From the NCBI GenBank assembly GCA_033549345.1, contig JAWSUT010000012.1, forward strand, positions 1 to 64,000: 64,000 bases of DNA, given 5' to 3'. Positions 1 to 6,986 of this stretch are shown one piece after another; position 1 is the stretch's first letter; each line of letters opens with the position of its first letter. Source of the DNA: JAWSUT01 sp033549345 (GTDB lineage: Bacteria > Bacillota > Dethiobacteria > Dethiobacterales > Dethiobacteraceae). A model generated the notes under the pieces. It searched no databases. It was not told the origin of the DNA and worked only from the letters and a program-made list of their open reading frames with translations. Position numbers and translations under genes: made by a program.

Positions 1-324
1 CACTATGGGATCACTTGCCGGGGGCAGGATCTCTGCAACTGTAGCCAGGGCATCCGTATTCCCCTGGCTGAGGATCGCCGGGTGTTTACACCATTGGCCC
101 GTTCCAGTTACAGCTGGAAAAATGAGTACAAAAAACGCACAGCGGTCGAACGGGTAAACAGCCGCTTGGATGTATCTTTTGGCTTTGAAAACCACTTTAT
201 CAAAGGGATGCGCAAAATGAATATCCGTTGCGGTCTGGCGCTGTGTGTAATGTTGGCAATGGCTCTTGGTCGTGCAAAGGCAAATCAATTAGATAAACTG
301 CGAAGTTTAGTTAAATCTGCTTAA
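1..324 (+). CDS. DDE transposase, C-terminal fragment cut by the window edge
   Basis: The frame is open from base 1, so the gene begins outside the window. The visible 107 residues include CRGQDLCN and then KKRTAVERVNSRL, a pattern seen around the last catalytic glutamate of IS4/IS5/IS1182-like DDE transposases, followed by a hydrophobic helix and a basic tail. A GTG at 82 could be mistaken for a start, but the sequence before it reads as transposase too. I see no clear terminal inverted repeat in the 245 bases after the stop, so the exact family and right end are not fixed. Intactness cannot be judged. Confidence 0.75.
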   Translation, partial: HYGITCRGQDLCNCSQGIRIPLAEDRRVFTPLARSSYSWKNEYKKRTAVERVNSRLDVSFGFENHFIKGMRKMNIRCGLALCVMLAMALGRAKANQLDKLRSLVKSA

Positions 325-518
325 CCTTAAAGAAGCATTTTACCTTTGAAGACAGCCACAGGAGAAGTGTGCCCAAAAACAAGATCACTTTGTAAAAAGC
401 TATATTCAACATCAAAAAAGGTAGAAAACAGCTAATAAAATGCCTGTGCTACCTCAATGATAACATGAGCATTTTTAAAAAACAGCGTACAACGCAAATG
501 GCTTACCATACCTTATCA

Positions 519-547
519 TTGACGTTCACGTAACTACGTGATACACT
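519..547 (+). promoter_or_regulatory. Promoter with palindromic operator for the toxin-antitoxin pair
   Basis: A -35 box TTGACG (519-524) and a -10 box TACACT (542-547) are 17 bases apart. The spacer carries a perfect inverted repeat, TCACGTA-AC-TACGTGA (526-541). The next gene is a ribbon-helix-helix antitoxin, a family that normally represses its own promoter, so this is probably its operator. Confidence 0.7.
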
Positions 548-569
548 TAATTGAGTGGAGGTGATTGAG

Positions 570-812
570 GTGGAATATCAAAACATTACATTATCAATTC
601 CTAAAGAAATCTTGAAAAAAATTAAACATATTGCTGTTGAAAAAGATACTTCGATTTCAAAGATGTTAACAAGTACTCTTGAAGAGATAGTTAGCCGGGA
701 AGAGGGCTACCAGCAGGCCAGGGAGAGACAACTCAAACTCATGGAAGAAGGCTTTGACATGGGCCTATATGGAAAAGCCACATGGAAAAGGAATGAGTTG
801 TATGATCGATAA
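570..812 (+). CDS. Ribbon-helix-helix (CopG-type) antitoxin
   Basis: This 80-residue protein begins with a beta-strand segment (YQNITLSIPKEILKKI) followed by two helices (residues about 15-45), the layout of a ribbon-helix-helix DNA-binding fold. The C-terminal half is charged and probably wraps the toxin. I place the start at GTG 570 because GGAGGTG (557-563) sits six bases before it; an upstream in-frame GTG at 555 would lie before that site. The gene overlaps the PIN toxin by 11 bases, so the two are translationally coupled. Role inferred from family: neutralises the toxin and represses the promoter at 519-547. Confidence 0.75.
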   Translation: MEYQNITLSIPKEILKKIKHIAVEKDTSISKMLTSTLEEIVSREEGYQQARERQLKLMEEGFDMGLYGKATWKRNELYDR

Positions 813-1224
813 TCTGGAATTTGTTGATACAAATATCTTTGTCTACGCCTATGATACCTCTGAAAATATAAAAAGACGTAAAGCAAAAGAAATTATAATC
901 CGTCTTTGGGAAAGCGGTAACGGATGCATCAGTTTGCAAGTTATGCAGGAACTCTATGTCACACTTACAAGTAAATTACCCGTGCCGTTATCCAGAGAGG
1001 ACGCAATATCTATTGTTGCTGATTTAGAAATGTGGAAGCATCATGTTCCCTGTGCGGCAGATATATTACATTCTGCCAAGGTTCAGGACAAGTATGGTCT
1101 GTCTTTTTGGGATACCTTAATCATAACCAGCGCAAGTAAAATGGGTTGTTCAACCCTATGGACGGAAGATTTAAATTCTGGCCAGACTTACGAAGGAGTT
1201 AAAGCTATCAACCCATTTGAATAA
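802..1224 (+). CDS. vapC: PIN-domain ribonuclease toxin (VapC type)
   Basis: This 140-residue PIN-domain protein has the acidic residues expected of the family: VDTNIF near the N-terminus, a mid-domain Glu (VMQELY), Asp in FWDTLI and Asp in TEDLN. Such toxins cleave RNA with a divalent metal and are held inactive by the partner antitoxin. The start is ATG 802, overlapping the antitoxin gene; longer in-frame starts (754) would run inside the antitoxin. The length is normal and no lesion is visible. Pairing with an RHH protein is common in type II systems. The RNA target cannot be read from sequence. Confidence 0.8.
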   Translation: MIDNLEFVDTNIFVYAYDTSENIKRRKAKEIIIRLWESGNGCISLQVMQELYVTLTSKLPVPLSREDAISIVADLEMWKHHVPCAADILHSAKVQDKYGLSFWDTLIITSASKMGCSTLWTEDLNSGQTYEGVKAINPFE

Positions 1225-1301
1225 AATGTTTCACCCCTGTACCGCTCTAACCCGCACTTAGTCATATCACTAAGCTCACTAAGTTTGCCACAATGTAACA
1301 C

Positions 1302-1330
1302 TTGCAATATCCCATATAATATTATATAAT
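1302..1330 (+). promoter_or_regulatory. Promoter of the tRNA-Pro gene
   Basis: TTGCAA (1302-1307) and TATAAT (1325-1330) are separated by 17 bases, and the mature tRNA starts at 1341, a usual distance. Confidence 0.7.
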
Positions 1331-1340
1331 GTTCTAGTGT

Positions 1341-1417
1341 CGGGGCGTGGCGCAGCTTGGTAGCGCGCTTGACTGGGGGTCAAGAGGTCGCAGGTTCAAA
1401 TCCTGTCGCTCCGACCA
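1341..1417 (+). tRNA. tRNA-Pro, anticodon GGG
   Basis: All four arms fold. The acceptor CGGGGCG pairs with CGCTCCG, followed by ACCA with the CCA encoded. The D-arm is GCGCAGCTTGGTAGCGC. The anticodon stem CTTGA/TCAAG closes a CTGGGGG loop, giving anticodon GGG. The T-arm is GCAGG-TTCAAAT-CCTGT. This is the only complete tRNA I find in the window. Its 3' half is repeated, intact or decayed, at 2813, 6861, 12051, 13331 and 29760, which marks it as an attachment site or source of a dispersed repeat. Confidence 0.95.
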
Positions 1418-1430
1418 TTAAAAAGTAAGT

Positions 1431-1464
1431 AACCACGGGAGGTTTAACCCTCGTGGTTTTTTGT
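1431..1464 (+). terminator. Terminator of tRNA-Pro, AACCACGG family
   Basis: AACCACG and CGTGGTT form the outer stem with further inner pairing, followed by a T run. It is the first of at least eight copies with this outer stem in the left half of the window. Confidence 0.8.
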
Positions 1465-1546
1465 GTCATACAATAATCGCTTGCCGCTTTTTGCAATTTG
1501 GAAAATATGATAAGATATAAAAAAGATCGTAAAGAAGGGGGCACAC

Positions 1547-1831
1547 ATGATGCGCAAACAACAAATTCACAATGGTGGATGAGTTGCCTGAGCATTTGAG
1601 GAAACAGTCTCAAAGTTTTTGGAGTTTTTACTGCGAGGGCTGGATAACGAGCCTTTGATCCAGGAAGAAATCCTTGCCATTACCCAATCTGAAAAAGATA
1701 TTGCGGGGAGGGCGTACTATCAGCCTGGATGATTATATAGCAGGAAAGCGTATATGATGGATATCCTCACAAAACAGGCGCAAGACGATCTGGATGCCAT
1801 CGAAAAATTCTTGCAAAGCTTCAAAAGGTGA
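1547..1831 (+). pseudogene. Decayed small gene pair, probably an old toxin-antitoxin module
   Basis: After a ribosome binding site (AAGAAGGGGG) and an ATG at 1547, fragments in several frames read like one short antitoxin-like protein: VDELPEHLRKQ, then FLLRGLDNEPLIQEE and ILAITQSEKDIAG in other frames, then ISLDDYIAGKR. Next comes a 25-codon frame (1754-1831) starting MMDILTKQAQDDLDAIEKF, which resembles the N-terminus of a RelE/ParE-type toxin and then stops. Frame changes and early stops show decay. The family names are tentative, because the remains are short. Confidence 0.5.
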
Positions 1832-1950
1832 AAGAGGTTACCGTTATAATAAAGTAAAAAAAAGTAAAGGTCTAGCAAAAAATGATCATTGTGCTAATGG
1901 AAAATAATAGATATTATATGGTATGATACAGAAGAAAGGGAGGTGGCTGC

Positions 1951-2247
1951 ATGAACATTAAAACAATAAGCGAGATTTCCGTTCCTATTTTTAAGCGTAA
2001 TGGCGTAAAAAGTGCTTATATTTTCGGATCCTTTGCCAGAGGTGATCAGACTGATGAAAGTGATATTGATTTTTTAATAGAGTATGCTCCTCAGGCTAAA
2101 AAGTCTTTGTTAGTACGGGCAAGAATAATTAACGAGCTTAAAGATGCGCTACAAAGAGATGTAGATGTGGCCACAGAAAATTCGTTGCTGCCAAGTATCA
2201 GGCGAAATGTGTTAAATGAGAGGTCGGTAATATATGAGGCAGAATGA
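1951..2247 (+). CDS. mntA: Minimal nucleotidyltransferase antitoxin MntA
   Basis: This 98-residue protein has the minimal nucleotidyltransferase signature GSFARG (about residues 26-31) followed by ESDIDF, giving the two metal-binding aspartates, with a third in RDVDVA. In the characterised family, MntA adds AMP to a tyrosine of the HEPN toxin HepT and so inactivates it. The start ATG follows GGGAGGTGG. The gene overlaps the hepT frame by 14 bases, as is usual for this pair. It lies in the islet bounded by tRNA-Pro and its 3' duplicate at 2813. Confidence 0.88.
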   Translation: MNIKTISEISVPIFKRNGVKSAYIFGSFARGDQTDESDIDFLIEYAPQAKKSLLVRARIINELKDALQRDVDVATENSLLPSIRRNVLNERSVIYEAE

Positions 2248-2581
2248 TAAGTCTAGGCTGACACATATGCTAGAAAGCGCGGAAGAAATTCAGCAATGGT
2301 TTTCAGAAAAAAGCAGAGAAGATTTTGAAATAGATAAAATGATGCAAAAAGCGGCAGCTAAAAATATTGAAATAATTGGAGAAGCTACAAAGAACATTTC
2401 TGAAGCCTTACGAACCAGATATCGGGAAGTTCCATGGAAGGATATGGCTGGTGCACGTGATGTTCTTACACATGAATATTTTCAAATAGACTTAGATGAG
2501 GTATGGGAGATGTGTACACAGGATATCCCCGAACTGATATTATCATTAAAAAAAATATTGGTACAAATTGAAGATGAATAA
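2234..2581 (+). CDS. hepT: HEPN-domain toxin HepT
   Basis: This 115-residue, mostly helical HEPN protein carries ARDVLTHEYF (residues about 75-84). That fits RX4HXY exactly: the Arg and His are the RNase residues, and the Tyr is the residue AMPylated by MntA in characterised systems. All key residues are present, so the pair looks functional. The start ATG lies inside the end of mntA, so translation is probably coupled. Expected role: RNA-cleaving toxin with an MntA antidote, which may stabilise the islet or act in phage defence. Confidence 0.88.
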   Translation: MRQNDKSRLTHMLESAEEIQQWFSEKSREDFEIDKMMQKAAAKNIEIIGEATKNISEALRTRYREVPWKDMAGARDVLTHEYFQIDLDEVWEMCTQDIPELILSLKKILVQIEDE

Positions 2582-2639
2582 ATGCGTCAAAAGTTCAAAA
2601 ATTCTTCACTAAAACGTATCAAAAAAACATCTCTCAAAA

Positions 2640-2775
2640 GCAGTTACGTTGTGTGCGGTTTGTGTACGGAACCTCAAAAAACTGTAAAAAACTCATTTTT
2701 CCTGAAGGGTACTGGCCATATTACCTTGACTAAAAATCCCTGTGCTGTCAGGCTTTGTGCGGCTTTCAGGTGATT
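2640..2775 (+). repeat. Repeat shared with 11929-12050, possibly the tail of a lost integrase gene
   Basis: This stretch and 11929-12050 align along most of their length: both have GTGTGCGG, then GCGGAACCTCAAAA or close variants, a CCTGAAGGG block, then TGCTGTCA and a pyrimidine-rich hairpin. Both lie immediately left of a copied tRNA-Pro 3' end. An open frame (2582-2773) crosses it but resembles nothing I recognise. In tRNA-targeted elements the integrase gene often ends next to the att site, so a decayed integrase tail is possible. That is inference. Confidence 0.55.
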
Positions 2776-2812
2776 TCAGTGACTGCCAGTTTTAACCTAA
2801 AATTTTGGATAT

Positions 2813-2857
2813 TGGGGGTCAAGAGGTCGCAGGTTCAAATCCTGTCGCTCCGACCAT
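2813..2857 (+). repeat. Duplicated 3' end of tRNA-Pro (att-like direct repeat)
   Basis: Forty-five bases from the anticodon loop to one base past CCA are identical to the end of the intact tRNA at 1341-1417. The left half of a tRNA is missing. With the tRNA, it brackets a 1.4-kb segment holding MntA-HepT, as expected for attL/attR of a site-specific integration. Confidence 0.85.
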
Positions 2858-2866
2858 AAAAAGTAA

Positions 2867-3281
2867 CTAACCACAGTGGCTTTTGCCGCTGTGGTTTTTA
2901 TTTTTTTTAACTTTAACTCCCAAAGCTACGGCATAGATCAGAACATGCTTAGTTATTAGGCCTTGTGAAACGATATCCACCTGAATCGCCAGAACGCGAA
3001 CATCAGGCTCTGCAACAATTATAACAAAACCTAAAAGGAAGCCGAAAAAAATAACGAGCCATACCTTACCAGTCTTTGGTAAGGCTGAACCGACCAATTC
3101 TCCGATTGGCAACAGGCCGATATGAACGCCAACTAAAAATAGGATGAGGCCGAGGCTCACCATTAAGACGCTGATAAGAAACTAGATTAGCGTACTTACT
3201 GGTAAGCGTAAAAAGAGAATCTGCATAACTATAACAAGCAGAGTTATTGGCATAATGCTCTTAATCTGAATAGTCCTTAAT
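2867..3281 (-). pseudogene. Broken DUF1538 membrane protein gene
   Basis: On the minus strand a frame reads IKSIMPITLLVIVMQILFL, then a TAG stop (3185-3183), then LILFLVGVHIGLLPIGELVG, GFLLGFVIIVAEPDVRVLA and VALGVKV. This is the conserved pattern of one DUF1538 (putative membrane permease) repeat, with its AEPDV signature. The C-terminal end runs into the tRNA-derived terminator at 2869-2899 and is replaced by unrelated residues. The N-terminal side has a TGA at about 3284. So the gene has an internal stop and is truncated at both ends. The junction suggests that recombination at the tRNA-like repeat removed its 3' part. Confidence 0.7.
2869..2899 (+). terminator. Terminator, AACCACGG family variant
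   Basis: AACCACAG and CTGTGGTT pair, with an inner TGGC/GCCG stem, then a T run. It stands the same distance behind the tRNA fragment as the terminator of the intact tRNA, but the stem sequence differs in a paired fashion. Confidence 0.75.
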
Positions 3282-3385
3282 CATAGGTTGTTTAAATCAT
3301 TAGCTACTCAGCATAACGCAGGAAAAACCCGTTTGTTGTCGAAGACATAGCTTAGTATTGTTTAGGTGAGGGAGGATATTGAGTT

Positions 3386-3798
3386 ATGGCGAATTTTCTC
3401 TTGTGGGGAAATGAAAATATAATCAATTATCTGAATGAAAAAATAGCTATCGGAGAAGGTACCATTTATATCCTAGGCTGTTGGAATTTAGTACTATATA
3501 CTGAACTAATATCCCTCTCTAAAAAATACGGTCTGAGCTGTCATGCTATTCTCAAATCTTCGGAGGCTTCTTTTCTAATGAGATTGTCCGAAAAAAATGG
3601 TTGGAAGCAGATGTTGGAAGTTGGGTAAATGAAAAATTAAATATAAATGTTATTATTACTCAAAGGCGTGTAGTGTTTATTTCGGGAAAAAGTATGGAAA
3701 ATACTTGTGCTTTGGTTACGGAAGAAGAGAATATTATTAATGAGTTAAAAGACTACTTTATTACACTGCAAAAGCAAAGCTTAAAAATCAGTATTTAA
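3386..3798 (+). pseudogene. Uncharacterised gene with a frameshift at a run of seven A
   Basis: Two overlapping frames (3386-3628 and 3601-3798) look like halves of one protein of about 137 residues. The first begins MANFLLWGNENIINYL behind a GGGAGG site. After AFLMRL-type sequence it meets GAAAAAAATGG near 3590; one extra A there would continue directly into the second frame (WLEADVGSWVNEKL, ending at 3798 just before trkA). The result could be a mutation, a sequencing error, or transcriptional slippage on the A run. I do not recognise the family. Its close spacing to trkA suggests it was once cotranscribed with it. Confidence 0.5.
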
Positions 3799-3813
3799 CG
3801 GAGGGGTTAGTCC

Positions 3814-5223
3814 GTGAAGGTCGTGATTATTGGAGCGGGAAAAGTTGGTTCCCAGCTGGTAGAAAGTCTGCTAAATGAAAAGCATGATGTTATTGTAATT
3901 GATAGCAGCCAGGAAGTAATTAATCAGCTAAACGATAATTTTGATGTGCTTGCTATTAAGGGCAATGGTGTCTCCAGCAGCTTGCTAAATAAGGTTGAAT
4001 GTGGAGATGCCGATTTATTGATTGCTGTAACAGACAGTGACGAAGCCAATATAGTATCGTGTATTACTGCAAAAAAGCTTGGCGTAAAAAGTGCTATAGC
4101 GAGGGTTAGAGATCCCGAATATGTTATGGAATTAGAGTTTATGAGAAAAAACTTAGAAATTGATTATATTATTAATCCGGAGTTAGCTACGGCACATGAA
4201 ATCATGCGTTTACTCCTAAATACCCATGGCTCATATTCCGAAGATTTTGCCAAAGGCAGAGTCAGGATTTCAGAAATCCAGGTAAGTTCAACTTCAGATC
4301 TGGTTGAAAAGCAAATAAAAGATATTAATATACCACAATCAGTGATTATTACGGCAATAGCCCGCAATGGTAATGTCATTGTACCCAACGGCTCAGACTA
4401 CATTTACTCTAAGGATACCTTGTATCTTTTGGGCGAGAGGGCTTGTGTAGACTCGTTTGCCAGGGGAGCGGGAGCTCAGATTGTCAGCAATAAAATCAGA
4501 AATGTACTGATTAGCGGAGGCGGAAAGACTGCTTATTATCTGGCCAAAGAGCTAGAGAAGATTAATATTAATGTAAAAATCATAGAACAAAATGAGGAAC
4601 GCTGCAGAGAATTAGCGGAAAGACTTAATCATACGCTTGTACTGCACGGTGATGGTACAGATATTTCATTGCTTAAGGCGGAAAAAGTGGAAGGGATGGA
4701 CGCTTTTGTATCTGTAACCGGTTTTGATGAGGAAAATATATTGGTTGCTCTATTAGCAAAGCAGCTGGGCGCTAAAAAGGTAATAGCAAAAGTGAGCCGA
4801 TCGAGCTACACGTCTCTTGTTGAAACGATCGGAATTGATAATGCTGTTATCCCCAAGCTAATAACGGCGAGAGATATTCTGAGACTCATTCGTGGTGGAA
4901 AGATTATCTCTATGTCTTTATTAATTGGCGGGCGTGCCGAGGTATTAGAAATAATCCCACATGAAGGCACACCAATTATTAATAAACCATTAAAAGAAAT
5001 TGGCATACCACAAGGTGTTATTATCGGGGCAATATTCCGCAAAGGTAAAATAATTATTCCAAACGGTGAATCGATTATTACCAGCACTGACAGGGTCATT
5101 GTTTTTACCTTGGAAAATCATATGGAGATCGTTAACAGGCTTTTTTGTGCTAAAGGGGGCGGCAGGGGTATCTATGAATTCTTTAATTGTTTTAAAGGTA
5201 TTAGGGATATTACTTCTATGTGA
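3814..5223 (+). CDS. trkA: Trk potassium uptake regulatory subunit TrkA
   Basis: This 469-residue cytoplasmic protein has two RCK units in tandem. The first NAD-binding fold starts VVIIGAGKVGSQ (residues 3-14), and the second starts near residue 230 with VLISGGGKTAYYLAKEL. Each is followed by a C-terminal ligand-binding lobe (TrkA_C), with IARNGNVIVPNGSD and IFRKGKIIIPNGES as matching segments. It gates the TrkH channel in response to nucleotides. The start is GTG 3814 after GGAGGGG. The last 50 bases overlap the start of trkH, so the two are one operon. The C-terminal 25 residues beyond the usual end are probably a by-product of that overlap. Confidence 0.93.
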   Translation: MKVVIIGAGKVGSQLVESLLNEKHDVIVIDSSQEVINQLNDNFDVLAIKGNGVSSSLLNKVECGDADLLIAVTDSDEANIVSCITAKKLGVKSAIARVRDPEYVMELEFMRKNLEIDYIINPELATAHEIMRLLLNTHGSYSEDFAKGRVRISEIQVSSTSDLVEKQIKDINIPQSVIITAIARNGNVIVPNGSDYIYSKDTLYLLGERACVDSFARGAGAQIVSNKIRNVLISGGGKTAYYLAKELEKININVKIIEQNEERCRELAERLNHTLVLHGDGTDISLLKAEKVEGMDAFVSVTGFDEENILVALLAKQLGAKKVIAKVSRSSYTSLVETIGIDNAVIPKLITARDILRLIRGGKIISMSLLIGGRAEVLEIIPHEGTPIINKPLKEIGIPQGVIIGAIFRKGKIIIPNGESIITSTDRVIVFTLENHMEIVNRLFCAKGGGRGIYEFFNCFKGIRDITSM

Positions 5224-6619
5224 GTCCGCCGCCATGCTCCCAGCAGTATTTGTAGCTGTGATCTATGGTGAAAATACTATTTATGGATTTCTATTATCTA
5301 TTGTGATTACAGCTGTTGTTGGTCTTTTGTTATTTTCAGTTAAGGTAAAAGAGAATATTATACGCTACAAAGAGGGCTTTGCTATCGTTAGTTTTGGTTG
5401 GCTGTTGGCATCAATTCTTGGTGCTCTTCCTTTTTTATTTACAGGAGTATTTAGTTCTTTCATCGATGCTTTTTTTGAAACGGTTTCTGGTTTTACTACG
5501 ACAGGTGCTACAGTTATCCCAAACATAGAAGTCCTGCCTTACAGTATTCTTTTTTGGCGTTCATTCACTCATTGGCTTGGAGGAATGGGGATATTAGTGT
5601 TGGCTCTGGCCATTCAGCCTGCTTTGGGTATCGGTACGTTTCAGATACTCAAAGCAGAAAGTCCAGGCCCAATTTCAGCCAAGCTAACACCAAGAGTCAG
5701 TGGTACCGCCAAGGTTTTATATATTACTTATTTAGTGATTACGTTAGCACAAATTGTATCATTGATGATTGGCGGAATGCCGCTGTACGATAGCTTGATC
5801 CACACCTTTGGTACTTTAGGTACGGGTGGTTTTTCTATAAAAAATGCAAGCGTTGGTGCGTATAGCAATTCCTACTTTGATTGGGTTATTACTGTCTTTA
5901 TGATTATGTCGGGTACAAACTTTGCGCTCTATTATCTCGCGTTTAAGAGAAAAAATATCGTTGAATTTTTTAAGGATAAAGAATTTAAGGTTTATTTATC
6001 TATAATAGCGACTTATATTTTCATCATAACGTTAAACATAAAAGGACAAGTTTTTAATACAGTACAGGAAAGTTTCCGCTATGCGTCCTTTCAGGTCGCT
6101 TCGATTATCACTACAACAGGATATACAACGACTAATTTTGATTTGTGGCCGGATCTGAGCAGGGCTCTACTATTATCACTAATGTTTATCGGAGCCTGTG
6201 CAGGCTCAACAGGCGGGGCCATGAAGGTTATCAGGATACATCTTATTTTTAAATATGTACAAAGAGAAATAAACAGACTCATTCACCCTAAGGCGGTAAA
6301 CGCAATTAAGATTGGCACTGTACCGGTACAGGAGAGTGTTTTATCAAATATTATGGGCTTTAGCATGCTATATTTTCTCATATTTATTGCAGCCACACTG
6401 TTCTTATTAACACAAGAGGTTGATTTGCTTAGTTCAGCAGCCGCTGTAGCTGCCACTCTTGGAAATGTTGGCCCCGGCCTTGGCATAGTAGGTCCAAGCA
6501 ATACATATGCCACTCTATCCAATATGGCAAAAATTGTTTTATCATTTTGCATGATACTTGGCCGACTGGAAATTTATACAGTAATAGCTTTGTTGTTTCC
6601 GCAATCGTGGAAAAGATGA
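5174..6619 (+). CDS. trkH: Trk potassium channel subunit TrkH
   Basis: This 481-residue integral membrane protein of the TrkH/KtrB superfamily has four pore-loop repeats with filter-like segments SGFTTTGAT, GTLGTGGF, ITTTGYTTT and TLGNVGPGLG. HWLGGMGILVL and GACAGSTGGAMK are further family signatures. I choose ATG 5174 because it follows AGGGG and gives the usual N-terminal helix (MNSLIVLKVLGILLL); a frame open from 5066 would run inside trkA. It forms the potassium path gated by the TrkA product. There is no sign of damage. Confidence 0.93.
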   Translation: MNSLIVLKVLGILLLCESAAMLPAVFVAVIYGENTIYGFLLSIVITAVVGLLLFSVKVKENIIRYKEGFAIVSFGWLLASILGALPFLFTGVFSSFIDAFFETVSGFTTTGATVIPNIEVLPYSILFWRSFTHWLGGMGILVLALAIQPALGIGTFQILKAESPGPISAKLTPRVSGTAKVLYITYLVITLAQIVSLMIGGMPLYDSLIHTFGTLGTGGFSIKNASVGAYSNSYFDWVITVFMIMSGTNFALYYLAFKRKNIVEFFKDKEFKVYLSIIATYIFIITLNIKGQVFNTVQESFRYASFQVASIITTTGYTTTNFDLWPDLSRALLLSLMFIGACAGSTGGAMKVIRIHLIFKYVQREINRLIHPKAVNAIKIGTVPVQESVLSNIMGFSMLYFLIFIAATLFLLTQEVDLLSSAAAVAATLGNVGPGLGIVGPSNTYATLSNMAKIVLSFCMILGRLEIYTVIALLFPQSWKR

Positions 6620-6627
6620 ATTCTTAA

Positions 6628-6753
6628 ACCACATCCTATTTGCCACCGGAAGAAGTGGCTGTTTGCTTTGTCTACGGGCATGATGCTGATAATGAATACG
6701 TCTTAAAAGACGCTGATACCGTATCTTTGTTTCCTCCGGCCGGTGGCGGTTGA
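6628..6753 (+). pseudogene. C-terminal remnant of a MoaD/ThiS-like ubiquitin-fold protein
   Basis: A frame without a start codon reads PPEEVAVCFVYGHDADNEY, then VLKDADTVSLFPPAGGG and stop. The D-x-D-T-V-S-L-F-P-P-x-GGG ending is the hallmark of MoaD/ThiS small sulfur carriers, whose terminal Gly-Gly is thiocarboxylated. About half the usual 70-80 residues are missing: a TAA lies at 6625-6627 and trkH ends just before. It is a leftover fragment. The rest of the gap to 6900 shows no gene I can support. Confidence 0.65.
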
Positions 6754-6860
6754 TGATCGGGCAATTGTCACATCGATACCAGCGTGACGCCGGGATAAAC
6801 ATCGGAGCTAAAACCCTTGCCTGGTCATGTTGAAAAGTATCGCACGATGGATAAATAATG

Positions 6861-6883
6861 CAAGAGGCTGCAGGTTCGAATTC
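6861..6883 (+). repeat. Decayed copy of the tRNA-Pro 3' region
   Basis: CAAGAGGCTGCAGGTTCGAA differs at a few positions from CAAGAGGTCGCAGGTTCAAA of the tRNA, then diverges. A terminator of the AACCACGG family follows 18 bases later, as after the real tRNA, which supports common origin. Confidence 0.55.
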
Positions 6884-6900
6884 AATATCAATAATAACGC

Positions 6901-6935
6901 TGAAACCACGGAGGATTTTACTCTCCGTGGTTTCA
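6901..6935 (+). terminator. Terminator with a perfect 13-bp stem, AACCACGG family
   Basis: TGAAACCACGGAG pairs with CTCCGTGGTTTCA around a 9-base loop. Being symmetric, it may also serve the minus-strand MFS gene ending at 6987, although the T run is weak on both sides. Confidence 0.7.
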
Positions 6936-6986
6936 GTTTGTATAACATCCGACTTGAGGGACGCCCACGGCGTCCTTTTAGAAATT

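Noticed and set aside
1380..1613. Minus-strand frame over the tRNA-Pro 3' end
   Set aside because: It translates the tRNA and terminator (MVGATGFEPATS ending), a well-known false protein seen wherever such tRNA ends are translated.
2582..2773. 63-codon frame after hepT
   Set aside because: No ribosome site of its own and no family resemblance; it crosses the repeat shared with 11929-12050, where the frame is not kept.
5066..5173. Longer TrkH starting at 5066
   Set aside because: The extra 36 residues lie in trkA, lack a ribosome site and do not match the TrkH N-terminus.
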